Source of the DNA: Lysobacter auxotrophicus
GTDB lineage: Bacteria > Pseudomonadota > Gammaproteobacteria > Xanthomonadales > Xanthomonadaceae
Reading direction: 5' to 3'
Assembly (NCBI RefSeq): GCF_027924565.1
Contig: NZ_AP027041.1
Span: forward strand, 1,054,001 to 1,118,000
DNA length: 64,000 bases
Part shown: in pieces, positions 38,201 through 49,380 of the stretch
Position numbering within the stretch: position 1 is the first letter of the stretch
Layout: each line of letters starts with the position of its first letter
The notes under the pieces: model-generated
Told to the model about the DNA's origin: nothing
The model's database searches: none
The model's input: only the letters and a program-made list of their open reading frames with translations
Position numbers and translations under genes: made by a program

Positions 38201-39088
38201 ATGAACCAGTCGAACTCCGCCGGCGCCCGTTTCCGCGCCGCGCTCTCCGAAGAAACCCCCTTGCAGGTGATGGGCGCCATCACCGCCTACGCCGGCCTGA
38301 TGGCCAAGCGCACCGGCTACAAGGCGCTTTACCTGTCCGGCGGCGGCGTCGCCGCCAACTCGCTGGGCATGCCGGACCTGGGCATCAGCACGATGGAGGA
38401 CGTCCTCACCGACGCCCGCCGGATCGTGGATGCCACCCAGATGCCGCTGCTGGTCGACATCGACACCGGCTGGGGCGGCGCGTTCAACATCGCGCGCACG
38501 ATCCGCTCCTTCATCAACGTCGGCGTGGCCGCCGTGCACATGGAGGATCAGGTCGGGCAGAAGCGTTGCGGCCATCGTCCTGGCAAGGAAGTCGTGCCGA
38601 AGGAGGAGATGGTCGACCGCGTGAAGGCCGCCGTCGACGCCCGCACCGACGCGGGCTTCGTGATCATGGCGCGCACCGATGCCGCCGCGACCGAAGGCCT
38701 GGACGCCGCCATCGAGCGCGCCGTCGCGTACGTCGAAGCCGGCGCCGACATGATCTTCCCCGAAGCGATGAATTCGCTCGACGATTACCGCAAGTTCAAG
38801 GCCGCGGTGAAGGTGCCGATCCTGGCGAACCTGACCGAGTTCGGCTCCACGCCGTTCTTCACCACCGACGAGCTGCGCGATGCGAACGTCGACATCGCGC
38901 TGTACTGCTGCGGCGCGTATCGCGCGATGAACAAGGCGGCGCTGAACTTCTACGAGACCGTGCGCCGCGACGGCACGCAGAAGAACATCGTCGACACGCT
39001 CCAGACGCGCGCGCAGCTGTACGACTTCCTGGGCTACCACGCCTACGAGGACAAGCTCGACGCGCTGTTCGCCAGCGGCAAGAAGTAA
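38201..39088 (+). CDS. prpB: 2-methylisocitrate lyase
   Basis: PrpB splits 2-methylisocitrate to pyruvate and succinate, the last step of the methylcitrate cycle. The 295-residue product has the isocitrate-lyase-family motif KRCGHRPGK with catalytic Cys123, preceded by VDIDTGWGG and VHMEDQ, which bind the metal and substrate. Its short length separates it from true isocitrate lyase. ATG 38201 has AGGAG (38191-38195); the alternative upstream in-frame start adds no family sequence. prpC follows after 247 bases. Confidence 0.95.
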   Translation: MNQSNSAGARFRAALSEETPLQVMGAITAYAGLMAKRTGYKALYLSGGGVAANSLGMPDLGISTMEDVLTDARRIVDATQMPLLVDIDTGWGGAFNIARTIRSFINVGVAAVHMEDQVGQKRCGHRPGKEVVPKEEMVDRVKAAVDARTDAGFVIMARTDAAATEGLDAAIERAVAYVEAGADMIFPEAMNSLDDYRKFKAAVKVPILANLTEFGSTPFFTTDELRDANVDIALYCCGAYRAMNKAALNFYETVRRDGTQKNIVDTLQTRAQLYDFLGYHAYEDKLDALFASGKK

Positions 39089-39172
39089 GGAAAGGGTCGG
39101 CCGACGGAGCGTACAGGGCCTTCGACGTGAGTCCCCCTGTCCCCATCTCCGCCGGCGCGTCCGTCCGCCCTG

Positions 39173-39229
39173 CGACCGTGGCGGGCGCGATCCGGCCCAC
39201 CACGGTCGGCTGCGACCGGTTCGTCGCAG
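39173..39229 (+). other. Two hairpins in the prpB-prpC interval
   Basis: CGACCGTGG (39173-39181) pairs with CCACGGTCG (39200-39208), and CTGCGAC (39210-39216) pairs with GTCGCAG (39223-39229). Both are perfect. No T-run follows, so they are more likely mRNA structure in the prpC leader than a terminator. No regulator gene (prpR) lies here. Confidence 0.5.
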
Positions 39230-39335
39230 GCTGGCTTTGTTCGAATCGATCCCCGCTGTCACCCTCTGATCCTGTCAACGTCGCACCCCGGTCCGACCGG
39301 ACATGCCGGCCGCACCACGCACGAGGAGAAACCCG

Positions 39336-40487
39336 ATGACCGACACCACCCAGGTCCTGCCCAAGGCCAAGAAATCCGTCGCGCTGAGCGGCACCGCCGC
39401 GGGCAACACCGCGCTGTGCACCGTCGGCCGCAGCGGCAACGACCTGCATTACCGCGGCTACGACATCCACGACCTGGCGACGAAGTCGACCTTCGAGGAA
39501 GTCGCGCACCTGCTCGTGCACGGCGCGCTGCCGACCGCCTCGCAGCTGAAGCAGTACAAGGCCAAGCTCAAGCGCCTGCGCGGCCTGCCGGCGATCGTGT
39601 CCGAAGCGCTGGAACTGGTGCCCGCCAACGCGCATCCGATGGACGTGCTTCGCACCGGCTGCTCCGTGCTCGGCACCGTGCTGCCGGAGCGGGAGGGTCA
39701 TCCGGCGTCGGAAGCGCGCGACATCGCCGACAAGCTCATCGCCAGCTTCGGCTCGATGCTGCTGTACTGGTGGCACTTCACCCGCAACGGCCGTCGCATC
39801 GACGTGGAAACCGATGACGATTCGGTCGCCGCGCACTTCCTGCACCTGCTGCACGGCGAAGAGCCCTCGCAGCTGCACGCGGACTCGCTCGACAAGTCGC
39901 TGATCCTGTACGCCGAACACGAATTCAACGCGTCCACCTTCACCGCGCGCGTGATTGCCGGCACCGGTTCGGACCTGCATTCGTGCATCACCGGCGCGAT
40001 CGGCGCGCTGCGCGGCCCCAAGCACGGCGGCGCGAACGAAGTGGCGATGGACATCATCGCGCGCTACGGTTCGGCCGACGACGCCGAGGCCGACGTCCGC
40101 GCGCGCATGGAGAGGAAGGAAATCATCATCGGCTTCGGCCACCCGGTGTACACCATCGGCGATCCGCGCAACCCGATCATCAAGGAACTCTCGCGCAAGC
40201 TTTGCGACGACGGCGGCAACAAGACGCTGTTCGACGTGTCCGAGCGCATCGAGAACCTGATGATGGACACCAAGAAGATGTTCCCGAACCTCGACTGGTA
40301 CAGCGCGTCGGCCTATCACATGATGGGCATCCCGACGCCGATGTTCACGCCGCTGTTCGTCATCGCGCGTACCACCGGCTGGAGCGCGCACGTGATCGAG
40401 CAGCGCGAGGACGGCAAGATCATCCGCCCGAGCGCGAACTACACCGGTCCCGAAGATCGCGAGTACGTGGCGATCGACCAGCGCTGA
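39336..40487 (+). CDS. prpC: 2-methylcitrate synthase
   Basis: PrpC condenses propionyl-CoA with oxaloacetate to 2-methylcitrate. The 383-residue product is a citrate-synthase-fold enzyme. Active-site histidines are in [11 protein letters not shown] and IGFGHPVYT, and the aspartate region is [12 protein letters not shown]. The length and the [21 protein letters not shown] start suit PrpC rather than the larger housekeeping GltA. ATG 39336 has GAGGAG upstream. A terminator follows the stop, so acnD/prpF do not follow as in many other bacteria. Confidence 0.93.
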   Translation: MTDTTQVLPKAKKSVALSGTAAGNTALCTVGRSGNDLHYRGYDIHDLATKSTFEEVAHLLVHGALPTASQLKQYKAKLKRLRGLPAIVSEALELVPANAHPMDVLRTGCSVLGTVLPEREGHPASEARDIADKLIASFGSMLLYWWHFTRNGRRIDVETDDDSVAAHFLHLLHGEEPSQLHADSLDKSLILYAEHEFNASTFTARVIAGTGSDLHSCITGAIGALRGPKHGGANEVAMDIIARYGSADDAEADVRARMERKEIIIGFGHPVYTIGDPRNPIIKELSRKLCDDGGNKTLFDVSERIENLMMDTKKMFPNLDWYSASAYHMMGIPTPMFTPLFVIARTTGWSAHVIEQREDGKIIRPSANYTGPEDREYVAIDQR

Positions 40488-40517
40488 GTGTCTGACCGCA
40501 GCGTCACGCAGCACCGG

Positions 40518-40544
40518 AAAGGCCGCGCATCGCGCGGCCTTTTT
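40518..40544 (+). terminator. Terminator after prpC
   Basis: AAAGGCCGCGC (40518-40528) and GCGCGGCC (40532-40539) followed by TTTTT form a perfect stem with loop ATC and a T-run, ending the prpBC unit. Confidence 0.88.
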
Positions 40545-40579
40545 CCTTATCGTGGCAGGTTCCGTACTAAGCTCGACGC

Positions 40580-41107
40580 ATGCGCAATGAGCCCGCCCGC
40601 GTCGAACCGAACGCCATCGTCGTCACCGGCGTGTCCGGCAGCGGCAAGACGACGGTCGCGCTCGGGCTCGCCGGGCATTACGACTACGACTTCCTCGACG
40701 CCGACGATTTTCATTCGATCGACGCACGCGCGCAGATGCAGGCCGGCATCGCGCTCACCGACGAACAACGCGAACCCTGGGTCGCCGCGCTTGCGCGCGA
40801 ACTGCAACGTCATGCGGAGCGGGGCAGGTCGACGGTGCTGGCGTTCTCCGGACTGCGCGCGGTGCATCGGCAACGCCTGCGCGACAGCGGCGTTGCGATC
40901 CGCTTCGTCTTCCTGCATGCGGCGCCCGCGGCCATCGCGGCGCGACTGGCCGCGCGCACCGACCATTTCATGTCCGCCACCTTGCTGGCGAGCCAGTTCG
41001 AGGCGTTGCAGATCCCGACCTTCGAGCCCGACGTGATCGCCGTGCAGACCGACGGCTCGCCCGCGCAGGTGCTCGAGCGCGTGATCGCGGCGCTGGAATC
41101 GCGGTAG
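40580..41107 (+). CDS. gntK: Gluconokinase
   Basis: Gluconokinase phosphorylates gluconate to 6-phosphogluconate. The 175-residue product is the small P-loop GntK type, with GVSGSGKTT at residues 17-25, DADDFHS (substrate site) and the lid region KRLAART-like ARLAARTDHFM. No ribosome binding site is prominent. It lies between prpC and a convergent TonB receptor; no gluconate permease or regulator is adjacent. Confidence 0.92.
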   Translation: MRNEPARVEPNAIVVTGVSGSGKTTVALGLAGHYDYDFLDADDFHSIDARAQMQAGIALTDEQREPWVAALARELQRHAERGRSTVLAFSGLRAVHRQRLRDSGVAIRFVFLHAAPAAIAARLAARTDHFMSATLLASQFEALQIPTFEPDVIAVQTDGSPAQVLERVIAALESR

Positions 41108-41123
41108 GAACCGCCGCACAAGA

Positions 41124-41153
41124 ACGCCCGCATCGCGTGCACGATGCGGGCGT
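41124..41153. terminator. Bidirectional terminator between gntK and the TonB-dependent receptor
   Basis: ACGCCCGCATCG (41124-41135) and CGATGCGGGCGT (41142-41153) form a 12-bp perfect stem between two convergent stops. T-runs are weak on both sides. Confidence 0.7.
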
Positions 41154-41176
41154 CGCTGCGCGACCGGCGCGATGCG

Positions 41177-43804
41177 TCAGAACCTGTAGTCGAAACCCAC
41201 CGTCACGTAACGGCCGCGCAGGTCGTACTGCGTGATCTCGTACGGCACGCGCAGGCCGGCGAAACCGGCCGGATCGTACGGCGGCTCCTCGTCGAACACG
41301 TTCTGCACCTTCGCGAACAGCGTCCAGCCTTCGAAGCCCTTGTAACCGAAGTACAGGTCGAACTGGTTGCCTGCGTCGACGCGCGTCGGGATGTTCGCGC
41401 CGGTGACGGTGCGCTGGTCGTAGCCGCCGGTGTAGTACCAGGTGAGGCTGGTGCTCACCTCGCCGACATCCCAGCCCAGCGTCGTCGTCGCCTTGTTGCG
41501 CGGCAGCGCGGGGCCGAGGTTGCTGCCCGCGTAGTCCACGCTGGGGCCGCCGACGGTCGCCGGTCGCTTGTACTCCAGCACGTGCGTGTACACGCTCGAC
41601 AGGTTGAAGTCGCCTGCCGACGCCGTGCGCCAGCGGTGGCTCAGTTCGACATCGAAGCCGCTGGTCTGAAGCTCGCTCAGGTTCTGGTAGCGGTTGTAGA
41701 TCGCGACGAGCTTGCCGTCGGCGTCGCGGATCACGTCGGCTGGATCGTTGCGATTGACGATGGCGGTGGTGTTGCTGGTGCCGATCAGGTTGTCGAGCTT
41801 GATGCGGTAGTAGTCGACGCTGATGCTGGTGTCGGCCAGCGGCGACACCACGAAGCCGAGGTTGTAGCTGCGCGTGCGTTCCGGATCCAGGTCGCTGTTG
41901 CCGACGGTGAAGAACGTCGGGCGCTGCGTGGAGTTCGGCAGGTCGGGATCGTAGGGATCGACGACGGCGCCGTACGAGATGTTGGTGCTGTTCGCGTTCT
42001 CCGACAGCGACGGCGCGCGGAAACCGCGCGACGCCGCGGCGCGCACGAGCAGCCAGTCCAGCGGTTGCCAGCGCAAGCTTGCCTTGGGCGAGAACGCATC
42101 GCCGAAGTCGCTGTAATAGTCGCCGCGTCCGGCCAGTTGCAATTCCAGACCGGTCGCGACGGGCACGTTGAACTCGGCGTACAACGCGCTCACGTCGCGC
42201 TTGCCGTCGACTTCCGCGATCGCAGGACGGATCTGAAGTCCCGCGTCGATCTGCCACGGATTGGTCGACTGCAGCTTCTCCTGTCGCCATTCCGCCCCCG
42301 CGGCGAAGCCGACGCTGCCGGCCGGCAGGTCGAAGAGGTTGCCGCTGAACTTGAAGTCCACGCCGTTGAGCTCGGATTCGGCCGGACGCACCGTGCTCAG
42401 GTTGATCGAGTCGAGCACCGACTGCGGCGTAGCCGACGGGTCGAGCAGGTTGTAGGTGCCATCCCGCAGCGCCGCGGCAAGGCCGAAGCGGTTCGCGAAA
42501 CCGGCGGTGACGGTCTCGCGCTCGGTGCTGCGCGAGGTGAACACGCCGGTTTCCCAATCCCAGCGTTCGGTGCGGCCGCGCACGCCGCCGAGCACGCGGT
42601 AGAAACGCGAAGTGTTGATCTTGTTGGACTGGCCGAGGTTGAAGAACGTGTATTCGATCGGCGTATCGACGCCCGTCGGGTTGTACGGATTGCCGGCGGG
42701 CAGCACGGCCGGGACCGGTTCGGCCAGGCCGGAGTCGGCGTTGAGCGCGAAGCGGCCGCTTTCCAGCGTGAAGTACGGGCTGGAGCCGAAGATCGAATCG
42801 CCGCGGATGTAGCTGTAAAGCGCTTCGCCGAACGCCTCGACGTCGTCGGTGATGCGGTACGTGCCGGCGACGTACGCCTGGTAGCGCTCGGTGCCGGGGA
42901 TCAGCGTCGTGTACGGCGCGAGGTTGAACGCGCAGGTGTTGCCGGCGCGGCCGTCGATCGGCGCGCTGGCGGTGAGCACCGTGCCGTCCGGGCAGTTGCC
43001 GTTGGCGTCGAGCAACGGGATCGATGCGCCGTTCGCGCCGAGCAGACGTGCGCCCTTCGCCGACCAGCCGTTCCATCGGCCGCCGGGCTGGTCGCTGTAG
43101 ATGCCCGACTTCGTCAGGTCGCGTTCGTCCTGGTCGAGGCGATCGCGCTTGAAGTACTCGAAGCTGTACAGCACGTTGTAGCGATCCGCGTCGAGATCGC
43201 CCGTGCCGCCGACGAGCGTGACGTGATGCTGGTCCGCACCGCCTTCGGTGGAGGTGCCGACGTCGGCGCCGATCTCCAGTCCGCTCGCGTTCTGGCGCGT
43301 GATGATGTTGACCACGCCGGCGACCGCGTCGGAGCCGTACACGGCCGACGCGCCGTCCTTCAGCACTTCGATGCGTTCCACCGCGACCAGCGGCAGCGCG
43401 TTGAGGTTGACGAAGGTGTCCGACAGCCCGCCCTGCGGAAAGCCGTAGTTCGCGAGGCGTCTGCCGTTGAGCAGCACCAGCGTGTTCTTCTGCGACAGGC
43501 CGCGCAGGCCGATGCCCGCCGCGCCCGACGCCCATCCGTTGTTGTACGTCTCGTTGTACGCGTTGCCGGTGTTGGCGGAGATCGAACGCAGCACGTCGGC
43601 GACGGTCTGCTTGCCGGACTGTTCCAACTGCACGCGATCGATCACCTGCACCGGGCTCGGCCCTTCGGCGTCGGTGCGCTTGATGTTGGAACCGGTGACG
43701 ACCACGGCGTCGAGCGTCTTGCCGTTGTCGGTGGTCTGCGCGAAGAGGATTGCTGGAGCGAGTGCCAGGGCGATCGCCATGGCCAGAGGTGCGACGTTGC
43801 GCAT
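41177..43804 (-). CDS. TonB-dependent outer membrane receptor
   Basis: This is a TonB-dependent receptor of 875 residues. It has a signal peptide (MRNVAPLAMAIALALAPAILFAQ), a plug domain near residues 45-170 (VVTGSNIKRTDAEGPSPVQV, GLRGLSQKNTLVLLNGRR, YGSDAVAGVVNIIT) and a 22-strand barrel ending in Phe (VTVGFDYRF). The substrate is unknown; Xanthomonads have many such receptors for siderophores and plant or microbial carbohydrates. No TonB or transporter genes are adjacent. The start at 43804 was chosen by the signal peptide; the open frame extends a further 85 codons with no signal and no support. Confidence 0.9.
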   Translation of the reverse strand: MRNVAPLAMAIALALAPAILFAQTTDNGKTLDAVVVTGSNIKRTDAEGPSPVQVIDRVQLEQSGKQTVADVLRSISANTGNAYNETYNNGWASGAAGIGLRGLSQKNTLVLLNGRRLANYGFPQGGLSDTFVNLNALPLVAVERIEVLKDGASAVYGSDAVAGVVNIITRQNASGLEIGADVGTSTEGGADQHHVTLVGGTGDLDADRYNVLYSFEYFKRDRLDQDERDLTKSGIYSDQPGGRWNGWSAKGARLLGANGASIPLLDANGNCPDGTVLTASAPIDGRAGNTCAFNLAPYTTLIPGTERYQAYVAGTYRITDDVEAFGEALYSYIRGDSIFGSSPYFTLESGRFALNADSGLAEPVPAVLPAGNPYNPTGVDTPIEYTFFNLGQSNKINTSRFYRVLGGVRGRTERWDWETGVFTSRSTERETVTAGFANRFGLAAALRDGTYNLLDPSATPQSVLDSINLSTVRPAESELNGVDFKFSGNLFDLPAGSVGFAAGAEWRQEKLQSTNPWQIDAGLQIRPAIAEVDGKRDVSALYAEFNVPVATGLELQLAGRGDYYSDFGDAFSPKASLRWQPLDWLLVRAAASRGFRAPSLSENANSTNISYGAVVDPYDPDLPNSTQRPTFFTVGNSDLDPERTRSYNLGFVVSPLADTSISVDYYRIKLDNLIGTSNTTAIVNRNDPADVIRDADGKLVAIYNRYQNLSELQTSGFDVELSHRWRTASAGDFNLSSVYTHVLEYKRPATVGGPSVDYAGSNLGPALPRNKATTTLGWDVGEVSTSLTWYYTGGYDQRTVTGANIPTRVDAGNQFDLYFGYKGFEGWTLFAKVQNVFDEEPPYDPAGFAGLRVPYEITQYDLRGRYVTVGFDYRF

Positions 43805-44157
43805 GCGGGAAACGTGGTGTGAGGGCGGCACAGTAGGGCACGCGCCTTTCGACGCCCGAAATGAAGGAACGTCATGGCGACAGTCGTATCGGAAAGAACG
43901 CAGCGCGCATCGCATGCGCACCGACACGATGTGTGTTGCGTGATGTCGCGTGATTTGCAGTCGATCGTGCGCGAAGGCGCGATGCGCGCGGTGTGGTCCG
44001 GTCGATGTCGAACGCCGCACGGCAGCCGGCGCGACCCGCCTTGGCGCCAAGATCGGCAAAGTCGCGGCGCTCTGTAGCCTTGACCGCCGTCCGCGCAGGC
44101 CGCCGGCAACCGTGGCATAGTCGGGCGGCTTTCGCAGCCAATGGTCCGGGGGGAACC

Positions 44158-44709
44158 ATGCGCGACGACGAAGTGCCGAACAAGACCGAAGCCGGCCGCG
44201 ACGAGATCCTCAGTCGCGCGCTGAAGCTGCCCAACGGGCTGCGGTCGATCCTGCTGATGGTGGACGGGCAGCGCAACGTCGCGCAGCTGCGCGGCGTGAT
44301 GGCCGGGCTGAAATCGCCGGACGATGCGCTCCAGCAGCTGGAAACGCTGGGGCTGATCGCCGTCCCGCAAAGCCTCGCCGCCGCTGCCGCCGCGACGATC
44401 CGCGATTCCGCGCGTCCCGCACCCGCACCGCCGACGGAAGGCAACGTGCCGGTCTTCGGGGCGCCCGCGGCTGCCGTATCGTCCGCCGCGGCGTCGGGCT
44501 ATTCGGCGCTGTACACATTGATGTCGGACACCGTGCGCGAGCACCTGGGCCTGCGCGGTTACTTCCTTCAGTTGAAGGTCGAGCGCTGCACCGACGTGGG
44601 TGAGCTGGTCGCATTGCTGCCGGACTTCAGCACGGCGTTGTCGAAGGCGCGCGACTCGGCCTTCGCCGCCGAGATGGAGCGCCGCTTCCGGACGCTCGCG
44701 CAAGCCTGA
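44158..44709 (+). CDS. Hypothetical protein with winged-helix-like N-terminus
   Basis: The 183-residue product is not recognised by name. Its N-terminal 60 residues (MRDDEVPNKTEAGRDEILSR, then LPNGLRSILLMVDGQRNVAQ) resemble small conserved Xanthomonad hypothetical proteins with a helical, possibly winged-helix domain. An Ala/Pro-rich linker spans residues 75-115, and the C-terminal domain (SGYSALYTLMSDTVREHLGL) is helical. ATG 44158 is preceded by GGGGGGAA. No signal peptide or membrane segment is seen. Divergent from the TonB receptor, convergent with the GST gene. Function unknown. Confidence 0.7.
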   Translation: MRDDEVPNKTEAGRDEILSRALKLPNGLRSILLMVDGQRNVAQLRGVMAGLKSPDDALQQLETLGLIAVPQSLAAAAAATIRDSARPAPAPPTEGNVPVFGAPAAAVSSAAASGYSALYTLMSDTVREHLGLRGYFLQLKVERCTDVGELVALLPDFSTALSKARDSAFAAEMERRFRTLAQA

Positions 44710-44729
44710 GGCGGCCCGCGTTCCCAGAA

Positions 44730-44759
44730 GCACGAAGGCGGCCGGAGCCGCCTTCGTGC
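44730..44759. terminator. Bidirectional terminator
   Basis: GCACGAAGGCGGC (44730-44742) and GCCGCCTTCGTGC (44747-44759) form a 13-bp perfect stem with loop CGGA between the convergent hypothetical gene and the GST gene. Confidence 0.75.
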
Positions 44760-44778
44760 GTTCGTGCCGTCGCGTCGT

Positions 44779-45390
44779 TTACGCGAGGCCTTCGATCTTC
44801 AGTGCCTTTTGCACCGCCGGGTCGGCTTCCATGCGGGCCTTGAACGCGGCCAGGTGGTCCAGGCCCGTCAGGTCGATGCCCAGGCCCTGCGCCCAGCGCA
44901 GCGTGATGTAGAGGTACGGGTCGGCGTAGCTGCGGAAGCCGGCGATCCACTGCTTGCCCGCGAGCTGGCGGTCGGCCGTCTCGAACAGGGCACGCAGGCG
45001 CTTGCGGGCGGCGACCTTCACGGCCTCGTACTGGCTCTCGTCGCCGATGAAGGCGCCCGGGCCGAACAGCGGCTTGAAGGCCGGATGCAGGTCGGAGTTG
45101 ACGAACGCCAGCCAGCGGGCGGCCTCGGCGCGCTGGCGCGGGCTGCCGTCGCCGGCGAGGCCGGCCTCGGGGAAGGAGTCGGCGATGTAGCCCATGATCG
45201 CGGCGTTCTGCGTCAGCACGAAATCGCCGTCGACCACCGCCGGCACGGCGCCGGCCGGATTGATCGCGAGGAAGGCGGGCGCCTTCATCGAATCCTTGTC
45301 GAGGATCTCCAGCTGGAACGGCTGGCCCGTCCACTGCAGCGCGATGTGGTCGGCGGTCGAGCACGCGCCGGGCTTGGTGTAGAGCTTCAT
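44779..45390 (-). CDS. Glutathione S-transferase, beta class-like
   Basis: The 203-residue product starts MKLYTKPGACSTADHIAL, with Cys10 at the place used by bacterial beta-class GSTs for glutathione. The N-terminal thioredoxin-like domain has the cis-proline motif GAVPAVVDG, followed by an all-helical C-terminal domain (WIAGFRSYADPYLYITLRWA). Likely cytoplasmic detoxification of electrophiles; the substrate is unknown. ATG 45390 is the family start. It is a single gene on the minus strand. Confidence 0.88.
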   Translation of the reverse strand: MKLYTKPGACSTADHIALQWTGQPFQLEILDKDSMKAPAFLAINPAGAVPAVVDGDFVLTQNAAIMGYIADSFPEAGLAGDGSPRQRAEAARWLAFVNSDLHPAFKPLFGPGAFIGDESQYEAVKVAARKRLRALFETADRQLAGKQWIAGFRSYADPYLYITLRWAQGLGIDLTGLDHLAAFKARMEADPAVQKALKIEGLA

Positions 45391-45524
45391 GCGGAATCCT
45401 TCGTGGGACAGCGGATCCCGACACTATCGCCGACGCGGCGAGGGCGGCTCAACGCCGCCGCATGCAACAGATCATTGTCCGGGGCGCACGCGCGAAATAG
45501 TCGCGGGCGTGCGCTTAAGCCGCG

Positions 45525-45983
45525 TCAGGAGCGACGCGGCTTGAGCGATTGCACCTTATAGAAGGTGTGGTCGCCGATCGTCGCCACCTGGTACGCGGTG
45601 CGCCACGACGGGCTGGCGATCGCGTGCGCGGCGAAGTGGCTCGCGCCGGGCACGATTTCCTTGCGCTCGCCGGGCGGCAGCGCCCAGTTGCGTTCGGCGT
45701 CGAGGGCGATGGTGACGGCCTCGGCCCAGGCGTCGGTGTTGCTCAGGCGCGTGCCCGGCGACACCAGGGTGGGGGCGAACTGCTTGCGCGCGGTCACCAC
45801 GTCGCAGACGGTGTTGCCCCACAGCCCGCTGTCGCGGCGACGCAGGGCGACCTCGGCGACCGCCTTCTGGCCGCGGACCGACTGGTCGCGCGCTTCCAGG
45901 TAGACGGTGGTGCTCAGGCACAGCGAGTCGGCGGTTTGTGGCGGAAGCACGGAGGCCAGCCACAGGATCCAAGCCAGTTTCAT
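45525..45983 (-). CDS. SleB-like cell wall hydrolase (Hydrolase_2 family)
   Basis: The 152-residue product has an N-terminal signal (MKLAWILWLASVLPPQTADS) and matches the SleB/CwlJ Hydrolase_2 family, with the catalytic Glu30 in TTVYLEARDQSVRGQKAVAE and SHFAAHAI later. Family members are lytic transglycosylases or related enzymes on peptidoglycan; in Gram-negatives the role is usually envelope remodelling. Its length is on the short side, essentially one catalytic domain. An AAGGAG ribosome binding site lies upstream on the minus strand. Confidence 0.83.
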   Translation of the reverse strand: MKLAWILWLASVLPPQTADSLCLSTTVYLEARDQSVRGQKAVAEVALRRRDSGLWGNTVCDVVTARKQFAPTLVSPGTRLSNTDAWAEAVTIALDAERNWALPPGERKEIVPGASHFAAHAIASPSWRTAYQVATIGDHTFYKVQSLKPRRS

Positions 45984-46175
45984 CTAATAACTCCTTGCTC
46001 CGTTGCGCCCGTCCGCTTCGTGGCCGCTTCCAGGAAGGAGGCGGGCCACGGCACGAACCGGCATGGCGTACTGGGGAGGGCAGCGCACTCTGCGGCGCGC
46101 TTTTGCCCATTCACCAAATCCGCGCGAAAGCTGGGATGCGCGGCCGGCGAGGGTCGCCACCAAGAGGGGTGGCCG

Positions 46176-46204
46176 AAAAAGTTGGCGCAAGGTAGCGGCG
46201 CCAA
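46176..46204 (-). terminator. Terminator downstream of fadH, upstream of the SleB-like gene
   Basis: On the minus strand TTGGCGC (46204 to 46198) pairs with GCGCCAA (46188 to 46182), then CTTTTT (46181 to 46176). It would stop fadH transcripts about 240 bases after their stop. It could also act as an attenuator for the SleB-like gene, whose start lies 190 bases further. The 460-base gap 45984-46443 shows no other feature that could be supported. Confidence 0.5.
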
Positions 46205-46443
46205 GATAAACACCGGGTGAATACAGGGGGCTTGACCGGGCCTCTGCGATCCGGCTGGAAATTCCTCCGGCCGATCGCAACTCTTTGTATCGAAACGGGA
46301 TTCGGCCGCACCTTCCGGCCACCAAATTCCCGAACGCCTGTTCAGCTTCGAAGCGGGGAGGCCAGGGCGAGAGTGGAAGCGGGCTGCGTCAGGAGGCCCG
46401 CAACACCCCTGCAGCCCTTATCCCGCAAGGGCTGCGCATTTCG

Positions 46444-49189
<2,746 letters not shown>

Positions 49190-49380
49190 TCGTCCACTCC
49201 TGATCGACGGGTCGGCGGGGTGCCGGCCCTCCTGGATACGACGAACGTCCGCCCCCGGGATCGACGCTGGCGAGCCTCCCGACGAACGCCGTCCCCACTG
49301 CGCAAAAGCGGCCGCAGCGCAAGAGTTGTCTCGGGCCCGGGCCTCGCCGAACATGGCCCACCCGTAGTTTCCGGTCCGGT

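Noticed and set aside
39336-40487. Housekeeping citrate synthase (gltA)
   Set aside because: The length (383 residues) and linkage with prpB fit 2-methylcitrate synthase; GltA is longer and has a different N-terminus.
46141-46260. Possible known riboswitch before the SleB-like gene
   Set aside because: Fragments such as GGTAGCGG and GGGTGAAT recall c-di-GMP or c-di-AMP riboswitch pieces, but they are in the wrong order or on the wrong strand, and the conserved cores are missing.
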